From Aneurinibacillus sp. Ricciae_BoGa-3 (GTDB taxonomy: Bacteria > Bacillota > Bacilli > Aneurinibacillales > Aneurinibacillaceae): a DNA stretch of 64,000 nucleotides. Below, piece by piece: positions 48,475 to 57,173 of the stretch. The notes below the pieces were generated by a model. The model was not told where the DNA came from. It did no database searches and saw only the letters and a list, made by a program, of their open reading frames with translations. The stretch covers positions 3,288,001-3,352,000 of the forward strand of contig NZ_CP116887.1 in the NCBI RefSeq assembly GCF_028421645.1, written 5' to 3'. Position 1 is the stretch's first letter, and the number at the start of each line of letters is the position of its first letter. The translations under genes were made by a program, and so were the position numbers.

Positions 48475-49002
48475 GTGAATGCAGTTAATCCTGCTAACTA
48501 CGCCAAAGTAAAAGCTCAAGAACTTCAAAACAAGCTATATCTTGCCGCCAAGGAAAATCCGCATCGCAAGTTTCATGCGTTATACGATAAAATTTACCGG
48601 GAAGATATTCTTTGGGAAGCATGGAGACGAGTAAAAGGCAATCGAGGTAGCGGTGGAGTGGATGGCATAACCATTGACTCTATCATAAAAGAAAATGGAG
48701 AACAGCAACTGGTGGAAGAAATCCGTGACCAACTCATGAGAGGCACCTATCGCCCGTTGCCAGCACGGCGTAAAGAAATACCGAAGCCCGACGGGAAACT
48801 ACGTCCGTGGGGGATTCCTACTATACGTGATCGCATCGTGCAAATGGCAACGAAAATAGTGTTAGAACCGATCTTTGAGACGGACTTCAAAGACTGTTCC
48901 TACGGCTTCCGTCCCAAACGGGACGCAAAGGGAGCGATCCGACACATTCGACGCGCCGTGAAAAAAGGCGTATATTGGGTAGTCGACGTGGACATTGAGA
49001 AA

Positions 49003-49013
49003 TTTAGCGATAT
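49003..49013. repeat. Left terminal inverted repeat of the RIT-like element
   Basis: TTTAGCGATAT, the perfect inverse of 52040-52050; the match can be extended by one base outward (A/T). It follows GACATTGAGAAA of the reverse transcriptase. Confidence 0.8.
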
Positions 49014-49095
49014 TAATTTAGAGTGGCCCTCGCCTATTTAAGTTAATTAACGTTTATTATCTATGTTTTTCTAATTAAATCGCAGTATTTCAGAA

Positions 49096-50058
49096 TTACG
49101 TACCCGTTCGGGCACCGTAAGGTGCTTGAAAACAAGTTACTGGTTTACCGCATAAGCCTATGACAGTACGCATTTTACGCATCGGATGGCGTTGAGAAAG
49201 TTGTTTTAAGTCTGTAATGGTGATGTGTAGATAAATTTGAGTCGTATTTAGGCTCTTATGGCCTAATAATTTTTGAATGGCCACTAAATGAGCGCCTTCT
49301 TGCAAAAGGTGAGTAGCACATGTATGTCGCAATTTATGGGGAGTGACTTTCTTATCGATACCAGCTCGTGCCGCATATTTCTTAACCATAAACTGAATAG
49401 CTCGAGAAGTTAGCGCACCTCCCTTTTTGCTGACAAAGAGCTCAGAAATAGTGCTAGTTCTAGAAGTGAGGTAATCCTTAATGACGTCTTCAACGATTGA
49501 ATCCAGTGGTACATATCGCTCCCGTCCCCCCTTTCCTTGAATCAGAATTCGTTTCTCTTCCCAATGGACATTACGTAGCTGGAGGGAGCAGATTTCACTT
49601 ACTCGTAGTCCAACTGAGTAGATCAAAGTAAGGATTGCCCGGTCACGGCGGCCTAAAATAGTTGTGGTGTCTGGTTGGGTGAGTATCTGTTGAATTTCTT
49701 TGTTTTCTAAGACCACTGGAAGTCGTTCCGGTGTATCGAGAAGTTTCGGCCATTTTTTTCGTTCATCTTGTTTAGGAGTTATTATCTCCATAAGAATGAG
49801 ATAGTCGATAAATGCTGAAAGGGTGGCCAATTTACGTTGCACAGCAGAAGAACCATTCTTACGGTCAACACGAAGGTAGCGGATATAATCCACAACCATT
49901 TTAGCTTTGGAGGGATTGTCCATTTGTGGGTAGTCATTTCTACAAAATGTTTGCCAAACTTTCATATCGATGGCGTAGGCATCGGCGGTTTTAGGACGAC
50001 AACCTCGAACAAATTGGGTATAGTCGAGAAATTCTCTAAGAATGGCTTCATTATTCAT
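49096..50058 (-). CDS. Tyrosine recombinase (third of the trio)
   Basis: 320-aa XerC/D-like integrase. An N-terminal SAM-like DNA-binding domain (residues 1-110) precedes the catalytic domain with R152 (SVGLRVSE), H241-x-x-R244 (HKLRH), H267 (LLGHKSLNTTQIY) and nucleophile Y276. ATG at 50058 is in ATGAATAA, overlapping the upstream gene's stop by 8 bp, with AGGAGA about 9 nt before it; a longer frame to 50142 is just readthrough of that gene's other frame. All catalytic residues are present. Confidence 0.92.
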   Translation of the reverse strand: MNNEAILREFLDYTQFVRGCRPKTADAYAIDMKVWQTFCRNDYPQMDNPSKAKMVVDYIRYLRVDRKNGSSAVQRKLATLSAFIDYLILMEIITPKQDERKKWPKLLDTPERLPVVLENKEIQQILTQPDTTTILGRRDRAILTLIYSVGLRVSEICSLQLRNVHWEEKRILIQGKGGRERYVPLDSIVEDVIKDYLTSRTSTISELFVSKKGGALTSRAIQFMVKKYAARAGIDKKVTPHKLRHTCATHLLQEGAHLVAIQKLLGHKSLNTTQIYLHITITDLKQLSQRHPMRKMRTVIGLCGKPVTCFQAPYGARTGT

Positions 50059-51964
50059 GCTTTTTCTCTCCTGACACGGGTGGAATATTTCTGCGAAGTA
50101 GGCTAACGGCTTTTCTGATATCCTCGAAATCGGCGTGAGCATAGGGGGTGGTTTCTTTTAATGACTTATGTCCAAGTGCTTTAGCTATGACTTCTACTCT
50201 TCCACCTCGTTGGATAAGATGAGCCGTAAAAGTATGACGAATGGTATGAGGGCTAACAGGCTTTTCAATATGAGCAGCTTCGGAATATTTTCGTATACGC
50301 CTTGTTATGGTCCATGGTTTAATACGAGTTCCTTTTTGATTCAATAGGAAAGGGCCCGATTTGGCTTTGCGATAGAGTCCAACATACTTTTTTAAGTCGC
50401 CAATAGCTGCTTTAGGAATAGCTGTTTGACGATCACCTGATTTTCCTTCTCGTACATGAATCCAGCCTTCTTTTAGGTCCACATCTTCGATGTTTAGAGC
50501 ACTCAGTTCTCCGACACGGAGCCCTGTTGCATAGAGTACCAAAAGAGTAATAAAGTCCGTAAAACCTTGGTTAGTTGAGCGATCAGGTGCAGAAAGTATA
50601 CGTAGCATCTCTTCTTCCGTTAAATAGGTTTGTTCTTTCGGTTGTTTGGGTACCATTTTAAGTGCCTCCATCGGATTTTCAGTTCTCCAGCCACGGTCTA
50701 TGGCGTAAGCCATAAATGAGCGAAGGTGGGATAGATTTTTGTCTATCGTACAAGGAGAGATTCCGGCTTGTCTACGAGCACTAAGCCAGCGAATGATGTC
50801 TACGGCACGTAACACCTCAATTCCTTTCTCCAGACAATGTGGACAGCCTACGGCAAATCGAGTAAGACTAAAACGAAATTCCTTTAACGTACCCTTCGAA
50901 TATTTCTTCATACCCTCTGCAGTTCGAAGGAATTCTTGAATTTGTTCTGCTAATTTTCCTGTAAGAGGTTCAGCTATGGGAGTCATCGTATATTTTCGAC
51001 GTAGTGGTTTATTTTGGCTAGATACGTTAACAATTTCCAACTTGGGTTTTGATGAACAAGACATTTCGTTGATAGGGTGTGACTCCAGTGTTGCTTCTAT
51101 CTCTGGGTTTTGAATCCGAGTATAATGAAGGGTTGTTGTCAGCCGTTTATGGCCTAACCAGTCTTTGATTTGTACGATATTGCCTCCTTGTTGATACAGA
51201 TGACTTGCACAAATATGGCGTAGTTGATGGGGGCGAAGGGATTTTTCCCACATCTCATGATATTTCCTAAAGGTAGCACCTATTAAGTTGTTGTCCATCG
51301 CTTCTTTCCGCCAGGTTAAGAATAGCGGTGCGTTAGGTTCAAGATCATTACGCGTAGCTAAATAAATCTGAAGTAATTCTAATATCTCATTAACGACGGG
51401 AACTCGCCGTTCTTTTCGCCCTTTTCCTTCTCGAATGATGAGAACTTGTTCTTCCCATAGAATATCTCTGATCTGTAAGTTTGCTGCTTCTCCAGCTCGA
51501 ATGCCGGAGGCATACAAAAGAGCAAATAAGGCCAGATTACGCTTTCGGATAGGGTCGAATTGACGACGGCTCAAACAACTGTCGATTTGCCTTTTTAATT
51601 CCTTTAGGCAATCTTGAATTTCCTCTATTGAAGCGATCTCAGGTAAGGATTGATAAAGATCTAGATTCGTATACCTTAGATGACGAGCAGGATTTTCTAA
51701 ACGTAATTCTTGCTGCACTAAATAATTAAAAAAAGAACGAAGTTGACTAATGATTACATTTCGGTATCCAAGAGATTTACTTTCTGTACGTTCAATACAG
51801 TAGTTCTCCAGGTGAACGAGTTGAACGTTTTGAAAGTTGATGGATAAGTTCTCCAGATATTGAGCTAGCTTTTTGAGTTCCCGCCAAGTAGCTTTCACCA
51901 CTTTTGGCGTATATCCTCGAATAATGGTTTGATATTCTCGATAATCCTCGATGATAGATTCCAT
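50051..51964 (-). CDS. Fused double tyrosine recombinase (first two of the trio)
   Basis: 637-aa protein with two complete integrases in tandem. Module 1 (residues 1-300): R156 (SGIRAGE), H246-x-x-R249 (HQLRH), H272 (GHKRLTTTLHY) and Y281. Linker about 300-328. Module 2 (329-630): N-terminal SAM-like domain with a CPHC pair near 374, R483 (TGLRVGE), H573-x-x-R576 (HTIRH), H599 (GHKSLKETTPY) and Y608. Both catalytic sets are intact. Module 2 begins with an internal MTPIAEPL; there is no sign of a stop or frameshift between modules. The length recalls Tn554 TnpB (about 630 aa), but that is not described as two integrases. Start ATG 51964 has GAGAGGT 11 nt upstream. Confidence 0.9.
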   Translation of the reverse strand: MESIIEDYREYQTIIRGYTPKVVKATWRELKKLAQYLENLSINFQNVQLVHLENYCIERTESKSLGYRNVIISQLRSFFNYLVQQELRLENPARHLRYTNLDLYQSLPEIASIEEIQDCLKELKRQIDSCLSRRQFDPIRKRNLALFALLYASGIRAGEAANLQIRDILWEEQVLIIREGKGRKERRVPVVNEILELLQIYLATRNDLEPNAPLFLTWRKEAMDNNLIGATFRKYHEMWEKSLRPHQLRHICASHLYQQGGNIVQIKDWLGHKRLTTTLHYTRIQNPEIEATLESHPINEMSCSSKPKLEIVNVSSQNKPLRRKYTMTPIAEPLTGKLAEQIQEFLRTAEGMKKYSKGTLKEFRFSLTRFAVGCPHCLEKGIEVLRAVDIIRWLSARRQAGISPCTIDKNLSHLRSFMAYAIDRGWRTENPMEALKMVPKQPKEQTYLTEEEMLRILSAPDRSTNQGFTDFITLLVLYATGLRVGELSALNIEDVDLKEGWIHVREGKSGDRQTAIPKAAIGDLKKYVGLYRKAKSGPFLLNQKGTRIKPWTITRRIRKYSEAAHIEKPVSPHTIRHTFTAHLIQRGGRVEVIAKALGHKSLKETTPYAHADFEDIRKAVSLLRRNIPPVSGEKKHE

Positions 51965-51992
51965 AAGATGTGTACCTCTCTGAAGTTAGTTT

Positions 51993-52012
51993 ACAAGATC
52001 TCACGATCTTGT
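51993..52012. repeat. 20-bp palindrome inside the right end of the RIT-like element
   Basis: ACAAGATC-tcac-GATCTTGT, a perfect 8-bp inverted repeat between the recombinase start and the right terminus. The left end shows no equal copy. Candidate accessory recombinase-binding site or regulatory hairpin for the recombinase message. Confidence 0.5.
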
Positions 52013-52039
52013 CTAGGGATGATCCTATGGGTCTATCTT

Positions 52040-52050
52040 ATATCGCTAAA
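52040..52050. repeat. Right terminal inverted repeat of the RIT-like element
   Basis: ATATCGCTAAA, the perfect inverse of 49003-49013. It is followed by TCCGGA and then the reverse transcriptase continuation TACTTTGAC. Confidence 0.8.
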
Positions 52051-52866
52051 TCCGGATACTTTGACAATATCCCGCATGAGAAATTGATGAAACTCGTGGA
52101 GCAAAGAATCTGCGACAGAAGAGTATTAAAACTCATACGGAAATGGTTGAAGGCAGGCTTCGTAAAAGCTGATCATTTTTACGAGACTGCAATCGGAAGT
52201 CCACAAGGCGGCGTTATTTCCCCTCTGTTAGCCAACATTTATCTTAATTACCTGGATACGATTTGGGAGAAGAAATTCACCGAACTCGGCACACTGGTGC
52301 GATATGCCGATGATCTCGTTATCTTGTGCAAAACCAAGAAACAAGCCTTAGAGTCGATCAGCGTGCTCAAAGCTGTGTTCTCAAAACTGGAGTTACAAAT
52401 GAACACGTCTAAATCCAAACTGGTCAACCTATGGGGGGATCAAGAAGGTTTCGATTTCCTGGGGATGCATCACCGGAAAATTCCAAAACAGATTAAAGGA
52501 ATGGAGCGCCATATCCTAAGAAGCTACCCTTCGAAGAAGGCCATGAAGAAAATGAAGCAAAAGGTAAAAGAAGTCACAGAGCCGAGAAATCGACTGTTCT
52601 GGACGATGAATCAGATGGTTGAAGAACTTAATCCACGCATACAAGGGTGGAGAAACTACTATGCCTTGGACTCGTTAGCCAATAAGTTTCTAAATAAAAT
52701 CGACTGGTACATCCGAAAGAGACTCACACTGTTTTGGAATAAGAAACTCAATCGTCGTAAAAAGCATCATAAATTCGGACTGGTGGGCATCATGGCTCAA
52801 AAATCTGGATTAAAGACACTTGTGATCCGAGAAAGTACCGTAAAGCGGAGGAAAGAAGAACATCGG

Positions 52867-52900
52867 AAAGCCGGATGAGGGAAAACCTCACGTCCGGTTT
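52867..52900 (+). ncRNA. Group II intron domain V
   Basis: 34-nt hairpin AAAGCCGGATGAGGGAAAAC then CTCACGTCCGGTTT, with the catalytic AGC triad, a GAAA-type tetraloop (GGGAAAACC) and the two-base bulge (CG) expected in domain V. It directly follows the reverse transcriptase stop. GATGCAGGGGGAGCTGG after it is the 5' arm of domain VI. Confidence 0.8.
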
Positions 52901-52927
52901 GATGCAGGGGGAGCTGGAAAAGTAAAA

Positions 52928-53403
52928 GCGGACTTTCGTCCGCAATGAAATACGGTACTATGACCCCCTCCGACTCCCTTCCCGCAGCTCGCCATTTCAC
53001 CTTTCGGGCTTATAAGGTCGCTCATTACGAAAAAAAAGAAATTTTTTTCCGTGCGGGGGAGGGTCTCCCCAGTTCCAGAAACAACTTTCACAGCATACCG
53101 ATCCCCATACACCGGAGAGTTCTTCCATGCTGCGCTTCCAAGCTCTTCACACGTTCCTTGGCCTTCGCCCATATTCGCAAGGCTCGGCTCTCCCTTGTCC
53201 TTTTCAGGTTCTTTTTGGCGATGCGGCAGGATTCACTTCATGTTACGGTCTGCTGTTTTGCTTGCTCCCCTTGCGGGGCTACGTTTTCACAGGGCTTCAA
53301 CCTTAGGATTTCTCCACCAGTTACCTGATAGCTACGAGGCGACTTGGCTCTTACCTCGACCGGACTTTCACCGGCAAGTTGTGCCTAGCTTGGCTAGGCG
53401 CGC
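52928..53403 (-). ncRNA. 5' half of the group II intron (domains I to III), opposite strand
   Basis: Reading leftward on the minus strand: GCGCG (GTGCG expected), a hairpin CCTAGCCAAGCTAGG, GCCGGTGAAAGTCCGGTC, GGTAACTGGTGGAGAAATCC and TCCTAAGG, all group II domain I signatures, then GGAGGGGGTCATAGTACC and a GCGGAC-gaaa-GTCCGC hairpin of domains II/III. It stops at about 52928 where the plus-strand part begins. The region 52879-53461 therefore holds no gene. The subclass was not assigned. Confidence 0.7.
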
Positions 53404-53405
53404 CG

Positions 53406-53435
53406 AAAAAAAGAGCCGAATGAATATCGGCTCTT
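53406..53435 (-). terminator. ftsZ terminator, used as the intron 5' flank
   Basis: AAGAGCCGA pairs with TCGGCTCTT around a 7-nt loop; on the minus strand T7 follows. It lies 27 bp past the ftsZ stop. The intron begins 2-3 bp after the T-run. Confidence 0.88.
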
Positions 53436-53461
53436 ATCGTATCTTCTCTAAATTTGAGTGC

Positions 53462-54628
53462 TTACCTCTTCCGACGGCGATTGCGTAAGAATGTTGGAAT
53501 ATCGAGGTTGTTCAAATCCTGGTTGCCCACAGGATTTGCGCTGGGCTGACGAAGTTCCGGGCGAACAGGGAGATCATCGTCTGGCGTGTGCTGAGGCTGT
53601 GCCGCTGCTCGCTGCGAGGGTTTCTGCACACTGCTGACAGGCTGAACCTGAGGCCGCCGGCCAACCTGCTGCTGAGAATCCTCGAAGCCTGTGGCTATTA
53701 CCGTAACCACGATCTCATCCTTCAGATTTTCGTTGATAACCGCACCGAATATCATGTTGACTTCTGCATCAGAAGCTGAGGCAACGATATCCGCTGCTTC
53801 GTTTACCTCATAAAGGCTTAAGTTTGTGCCGCCTGTAATATTCATAAGCACCCCGCGGGCGCCATCAATAGAAGTCTCAAGCAGAGGGCTGCAGATGGCT
53901 TTCTTAGCCGCTTCAGATGCTCGGTTTTCCCCGGTTGCAATCCCGATTCCCATTAAAGCGGAACCTCTCTCCGTCATGATGGTTTTGACATCGGCGAAGT
54001 CCAGATTGATCAGTCCTGGTACTGCAATCAAGTCAGAAATCCCCTGCACACCCTGACGCAGTACATTATCCGCTTCACGGAAGGCTTCAAGCATAGGGGT
54101 ATTCTTGTCCACAATCTCCAGCAGCCTGTCATTGGGAATAACGATAAGCGTATCCACTTTTTCTTTCAGTGCCGCAATGCCATTGTCTGCCTGCTGGGCC
54201 CGCTTTCTGCCTTCAAATGTAAAAGGCCGCGTAACGACGCCAACTGTAAGGGCGCCAATTTCTTTCGCAATCTCAGCAATAACCGGCGCTGCACCCGTCC
54301 CTGTTCCACCGCCCATACCGGCTGTCACGAATACCATATCAGCTCCGCGCAGTGCATTTTCGATCTGCTCACGGCTTTCCTCCGCGGCTTTTTTACCTAC
54401 TTCAGGATTGGCTCCCGCTCCAAGGCCTCGTGTCAGCTTCCCGCCAATCTGGAGTTTATGCTGTGCTTTGGAAAGATTCAGCGCTTGATAGTCGGTGTTC
54501 ACTGCGATAAATTCCACACCCTGTATGCCGCCCTCAATCATCCGGTTTACTGCGTTGCTTCCGCCGCCGCCAACGCCGATTACTTTTATTTGAGCTAATG
54601 TTTCCATTTCTAGGTCAAAATCCAACAT
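53462..54628 (-). CDS. ftsZ: Cell division GTPase FtsZ
   Basis: Tubulin-like protein forming the Z-ring. The 388-aa protein has the tubulin signature [10 protein letters not shown], the NxxD-type T7 loop ([13 protein letters not shown]), a Gln/Pro-rich linker from about residue 320, and the conserved C-terminal peptide [14 protein letters not shown] that binds FtsA and SepF. Follows ftsA by 36 bp. Confidence 0.98.
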   Translation of the reverse strand: MLDFDLEMETLAQIKVIGVGGGGSNAVNRMIEGGIQGVEFIAVNTDYQALNLSKAQHKLQIGGKLTRGLGAGANPEVGKKAAEESREQIENALRGADMVFVTAGMGGGTGTGAAPVIAEIAKEIGALTVGVVTRPFTFEGRKRAQQADNGIAALKEKVDTLIVIPNDRLLEIVDKNTPMLEAFREADNVLRQGVQGISDLIAVPGLINLDFADVKTIMTERGSALMGIGIATGENRASEAAKKAICSPLLETSIDGARGVLMNITGGTNLSLYEVNEAADIVASASDAEVNMIFGAVINENLKDEIVVTVIATGFEDSQQQVGRRPQVQPVSSVQKPSQRAAAQPQHTPDDDLPVRPELRQPSANPVGNQDLNNLDIPTFLRNRRRKR

Positions 54629-54664
54629 GGAATAAAGTCCCCCTCACTTATCATAACAGCCGTG

Positions 54665-55942
54665 CTAAATAAACTCGCTAAACCAGTTTTTTACTTTGTC
54701 AATCACACCACCCTGCTCCTTCGATTCTTTGGGAGCTTTCACAGGCGGTGCCTGTTTACGAGAGTTTTTAGCAACCGGGCTTGCTTTTGGCTCTGGCTGC
54801 TGCGGCAGCTGATGCATGTATTTGGATGCATATTTGATTAACCCTACTCCAGTCGTATAGGAAGGATCCCTAACACCTATGTAATCCGGAATCGCTACCC
54901 GTACAGGAGCACGCAATTCCTCGCGTCCGAGTTCAAGCATTCCCGGAAGGTTTGCAACCCCGCCAGTCAGTACAAACCCGTTCGGAATTCCTGTGCTGTA
55001 ACCTAGCGAGTGCAGCTCATCTTCAACCAAGTTGAAGATCTCAGCCGCCCTGGGCTCTACTATGTTAGCCAGATCTACCTGGGTAAATTCTTTTTCCACG
55101 TCGCTTCCGATTCGTTTAACCTTAAATCTCTCATCTTCACTCGCTTCATCAATTAAAGCGCAGCAGTGCTTCATCTGCACTTGCTTGGCCACTTCGGTGG
55201 TGGTCCTAAGGCCAATCGCAATGTCATTTGTAATGTAGTCCCCACCAATAGGAAGCACAGAGAATGCACACAACGTTCCCATTTCAAAAACTGAAACCGT
55301 TGTGGATCCCGCGCCGATATCGACAAGTACCACTCCTAAGTTCTTCTCATCCTTTGTCAGTGCAATCCCGCTGGAAGCAAGCGGCATGAGGAACATCCCG
55401 GCAATAGACAGGCCGGCTCTTTCAATGCAGCGTACAAGGTTATGTATGACAGTCTTCGAACCCGTGATGATTGTGCCTTCCATCTCCAGACGAACCCCAA
55501 TCATACCACGAGGGTCATTAATTTCTCCGAGGCCATCCACAATATACTGAACCGGCACCACATCAATGATTTCTCTCTCCGGAGGAATCGCGATTACCTG
55601 TGCAGCTTTCATTACCCGTTCGATATCTTCATCGCTAATTTCGCGATTCTCACTCGAAACAGCTACTACACCCTGACTTGGCTGCAGCTGAATATGATTG
55701 CCGGATATCCCTACAACAACGTGCCGAATGGATATGTCGACCATTCGTTCTGCCTGGTCTACTGCTTCTCTTATGGATTGAACGGTTTCATCAATATCAA
55801 CTATCGCGCCTTTTTTTATTCCCCGGGATTCCGATACTCCCACGCCGATGATATTGATGGAATCCCCATTGATCTCACCAATGATTATCCTGACTTTGGA
55901 TGTACCGATGTCTAAGCTGATTATATAATCGTTGTTGTTCAT
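54665..55942 (-). CDS. ftsA: Cell division protein FtsA
   Basis: Actin-like membrane tether of the Z-ring. The 425-aa protein has the phosphate 1 motif (IISLDIGTSKVRIIIGE), the phosphate 2 motif (VLVDIGAGSTTVSVF), the adenosine motif (VLTGGVANLPG) and a C-terminal amphipathic helix (GVIDKVKNWFSEFI). ATG at 55942 has GGAGG 8 nt upstream; an in-frame GTG at 55951 would lie inside that site. Confidence 0.97.
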   Translation of the reverse strand: MNNNDYIISLDIGTSKVRIIIGEINGDSINIIGVGVSESRGIKKGAIVDIDETVQSIREAVDQAERMVDISIRHVVVGISGNHIQLQPSQGVVAVSSENREISDEDIERVMKAAQVIAIPPEREIIDVVPVQYIVDGLGEINDPRGMIGVRLEMEGTIITGSKTVIHNLVRCIERAGLSIAGMFLMPLASSGIALTKDEKNLGVVLVDIGAGSTTVSVFEMGTLCAFSVLPIGGDYITNDIAIGLRTTTEVAKQVQMKHCCALIDEASEDERFKVKRIGSDVEKEFTQVDLANIVEPRAAEIFNLVEDELHSLGYSTGIPNGFVLTGGVANLPGMLELGREELRAPVRVAIPDYIGVRDPSYTTGVGLIKYASKYMHQLPQQPEPKASPVAKNSRKQAPPVKAPKESKEQGGVIDKVKNWFSEFI

Positions 55943-56056
55943 TTCTGGCACCTCCTTTACGTCCGTATAATACGTACGCCCAATCTTACTTATTTTAGTT
56001 CCACATAATCTGGAGTTTCCCTTTTTTTAAACGCAAAAAAATGCAAAAAAAGTGAA

Positions 56057-56416
56057 TTAAACCATAGGGTCTTCCTTGTCGCGAAACCATCGCCCAATTA
56101 AAATCCGCCTAATTACCGCAATATTGTTGAAAAGACGGACACCAAAGGCAAAAATAGCCGCAAGGTATAAATCTACCCCCATATAAACGCCCAAAAACGC
56201 AAGTCCCGCTGCGAGCAGGGTATTGAAGAAGAATCCGGACATAAATACTTTTATATCAAAGAAGTTCTGCAGATAAGCCCGAATTCCTCCAAATACAGTG
56301 TCCAGCGCGGCAAGAACCGCTATGGATAGGTAGTTCCGGTATTCATCCGGGACACGAAATTCAAATGAAAGTCCCAGCGCCACTCCTATGATGAGACCGA
56401 TAATTGGTAACCACAT
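56057..56416 (-). CDS. sbp: Small basic membrane protein Sbp (DUF1290)
   Basis: 119-aa membrane protein with three or four hydrophobic segments, starting MWLPIIGLIIGVALGLSFEF and carrying DTVFGGIRAYLQN and AIFAFGVRLFNNIAVIRR. Conserved between divIB/DUF881 genes and ftsA in Bacillales; function unknown, expected near the division site. Confidence 0.88.
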   Translation of the reverse strand: MWLPIIGLIIGVALGLSFEFRVPDEYRNYLSIAVLAALDTVFGGIRAYLQNFFDIKVFMSGFFFNTLLAAGLAFLGVYMGVDLYLAAIFAFGVRLFNNIAVIRRILIGRWFRDKEDPMV

Positions 56417-56419
56417 GCC

Positions 56420-57151
56420 CTATGACGCTCCTTTATCTACTGGTTTCATATACTGTACCGTGTTATCGCCGTTATATGCCGGCACAACCATGCTGTCCGA
56501 TTTCGTCTGGGTAAACCTTTTGTTCAAGAAACGAAACCAGTCTTCCATAGAAGCACCGTCCGCCAGCGGAAGCTTCAACGAGGCTTCAAGCGTTTGCGGG
56601 TCCCCAATAGCATCCACGACATAAGGCATTTTGATTGGCTGTGTATCTACTTGAACGGTGTCCCCGACAAGGCGAATTGAAGTTGAAACAATAACGCGAT
56701 GGCCGTTAATCGAAATGGCTTTGGCCCCATTCGAAAAAAGAAGGCTTGTCAAGTCAAGCAAATCCTCATCATTGACAGGGGATTGTAGATTATCAGGTCC
56801 TGCTGAGTGAGGAGAACCTTCCTCGATCATGATGCGAATACCTGATCCCTTGGCTTCAGCAAATCCGCTATCTGATTTGAGATGGTCAAGCTGATCCTGA
56901 ACCACCTTGAGGCTGCTCCCTTCATTAATTGATGTTTCATATTCACTCAACAGCTGTTCGTAATTTCCTATATCATTTAGCAGCTTTTGGTGTTTTTCGA
57001 TTTGCTTTTGCAAATCCTGTCGAAGCTGGGTAACATCCTGTTTCTCAGCCATGCTTGTAGTCTTATGTGACTGATACTGAATGGCCAGCATGAACCCTAT
57101 AATAATACTAATTATTGTGATAATGAATGGGACCTGCCGATTATTTTTCAT
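56420..57151 (-). CDS. DUF881 family protein (YlxX-like)
   Basis: 243-aa single-pass membrane protein: N-terminal membrane segment (VPFIITIISIIIGFMLAIQYQ), coiled coil (about 35-95), then the extracellular DUF881 domain with LLFSNGAKAISINGHRVIVSTSIRLVGDTVQ. ATG at 57151 follows AAGGGG; the frame reaches 57202. One of two paralogues in tandem. Role unknown, linked to division by position. Confidence 0.87.
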   Translation of the reverse strand: MKNNRQVPFIITIISIIIGFMLAIQYQSHKTTSMAEKQDVTQLRQDLQKQIEKHQKLLNDIGNYEQLLSEYETSINEGSSLKVVQDQLDHLKSDSGFAEAKGSGIRIMIEEGSPHSAGPDNLQSPVNDEDLLDLTSLLFSNGAKAISINGHRVIVSTSIRLVGDTVQVDTQPIKMPYVVDAIGDPQTLEASLKLPLADGASMEDWFRFLNKRFTQTKSDSMVVPAYNGDNTVQYMKPVDKGAS

Positions 57152-57173
57152 CGTATTTTGACCCCTTGCAACC

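Larger units (their letters stand above)
49003..52050 (-). mobile_element. RIT-like element with three tyrosine-recombinase domains in two genes
   Basis: A 3048-bp element bounded by TTTAGCGATAT (49003-49013) and its exact inverse ATATCGCTAAA (52040-52050). Its only genes are the 637-aa double recombinase and the 320-aa single recombinase, overlapping by 8 bp on the minus strand. It is more AT-rich than its surroundings and has no cargo gene. Three recombinases in a row define recombinase-in-trio (RIT) elements, but those use three separate genes. Removing the element plus 6 bp restores a normal motif A in the interrupted reverse transcriptase. Confidence 0.8.
48475..52878 (+). pseudogene. 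Group II intron reverse transcriptase/maturase, split by an element
   Basis: The 5' part (48475-49002, 176 codons) has SGGVDGITID, RPLPARRKEIPKPDGKLRPWGIPTIRDR and SYGFRPKRDA. The 3' part (52051-52878) has YFDNIPHEKL, GSPQGGVISPLLANIYL, the YADD catalytic box and the maturase domain (GWRNYYAL), ending without an endonuclease finger. Joining the two restores one frame of 451 codons. The break falls in catalytic motif A (DI..YFD). Start GTG with GGAGG 9 nt upstream. Not functional now; YADD and other motifs are unmutated, so disruption is recent. Confidence 0.85.
48351..53403. mobile_element. Group II intron with an internal inversion and a nested element
   Basis: Three parts were recognised. 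52928-53403 (minus) is the 5' half, with GCGCG at the edge, domain I signatures and a GTCATAGTACC segment. 48371-52927 (plus) holds GGAGGGAAGGACGCC, the reverse transcriptase and domain V. 48351-48370 (minus) is the 3' end of domain VI, finishing CTACTCTAC with an A seven bases from the end. Joined in the original minus orientation these form one intron of about 2.0 kb without the nested element. An inversion between about 48370 and 52928 explains the present order. The 5' flank is the ftsZ terminator. Splicing is impossible in this state. Confidence 0.75.

Noticed and set aside
48104..48528. Open frames of 110 and 147 codons over repeat copy 5
   Set aside because: The same frames appear over other repeat copies only as by-products of the inverted ends; they cross the intron edge.
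49003..52050. 3-bp AAA target-site duplication at the element ends
   Set aside because: AAA at 52048-52050 is also part of the inverted end (TTTAGCG), so it cannot be told from the terminus; the 6-bp coupling model explains the reverse transcriptase motif better.
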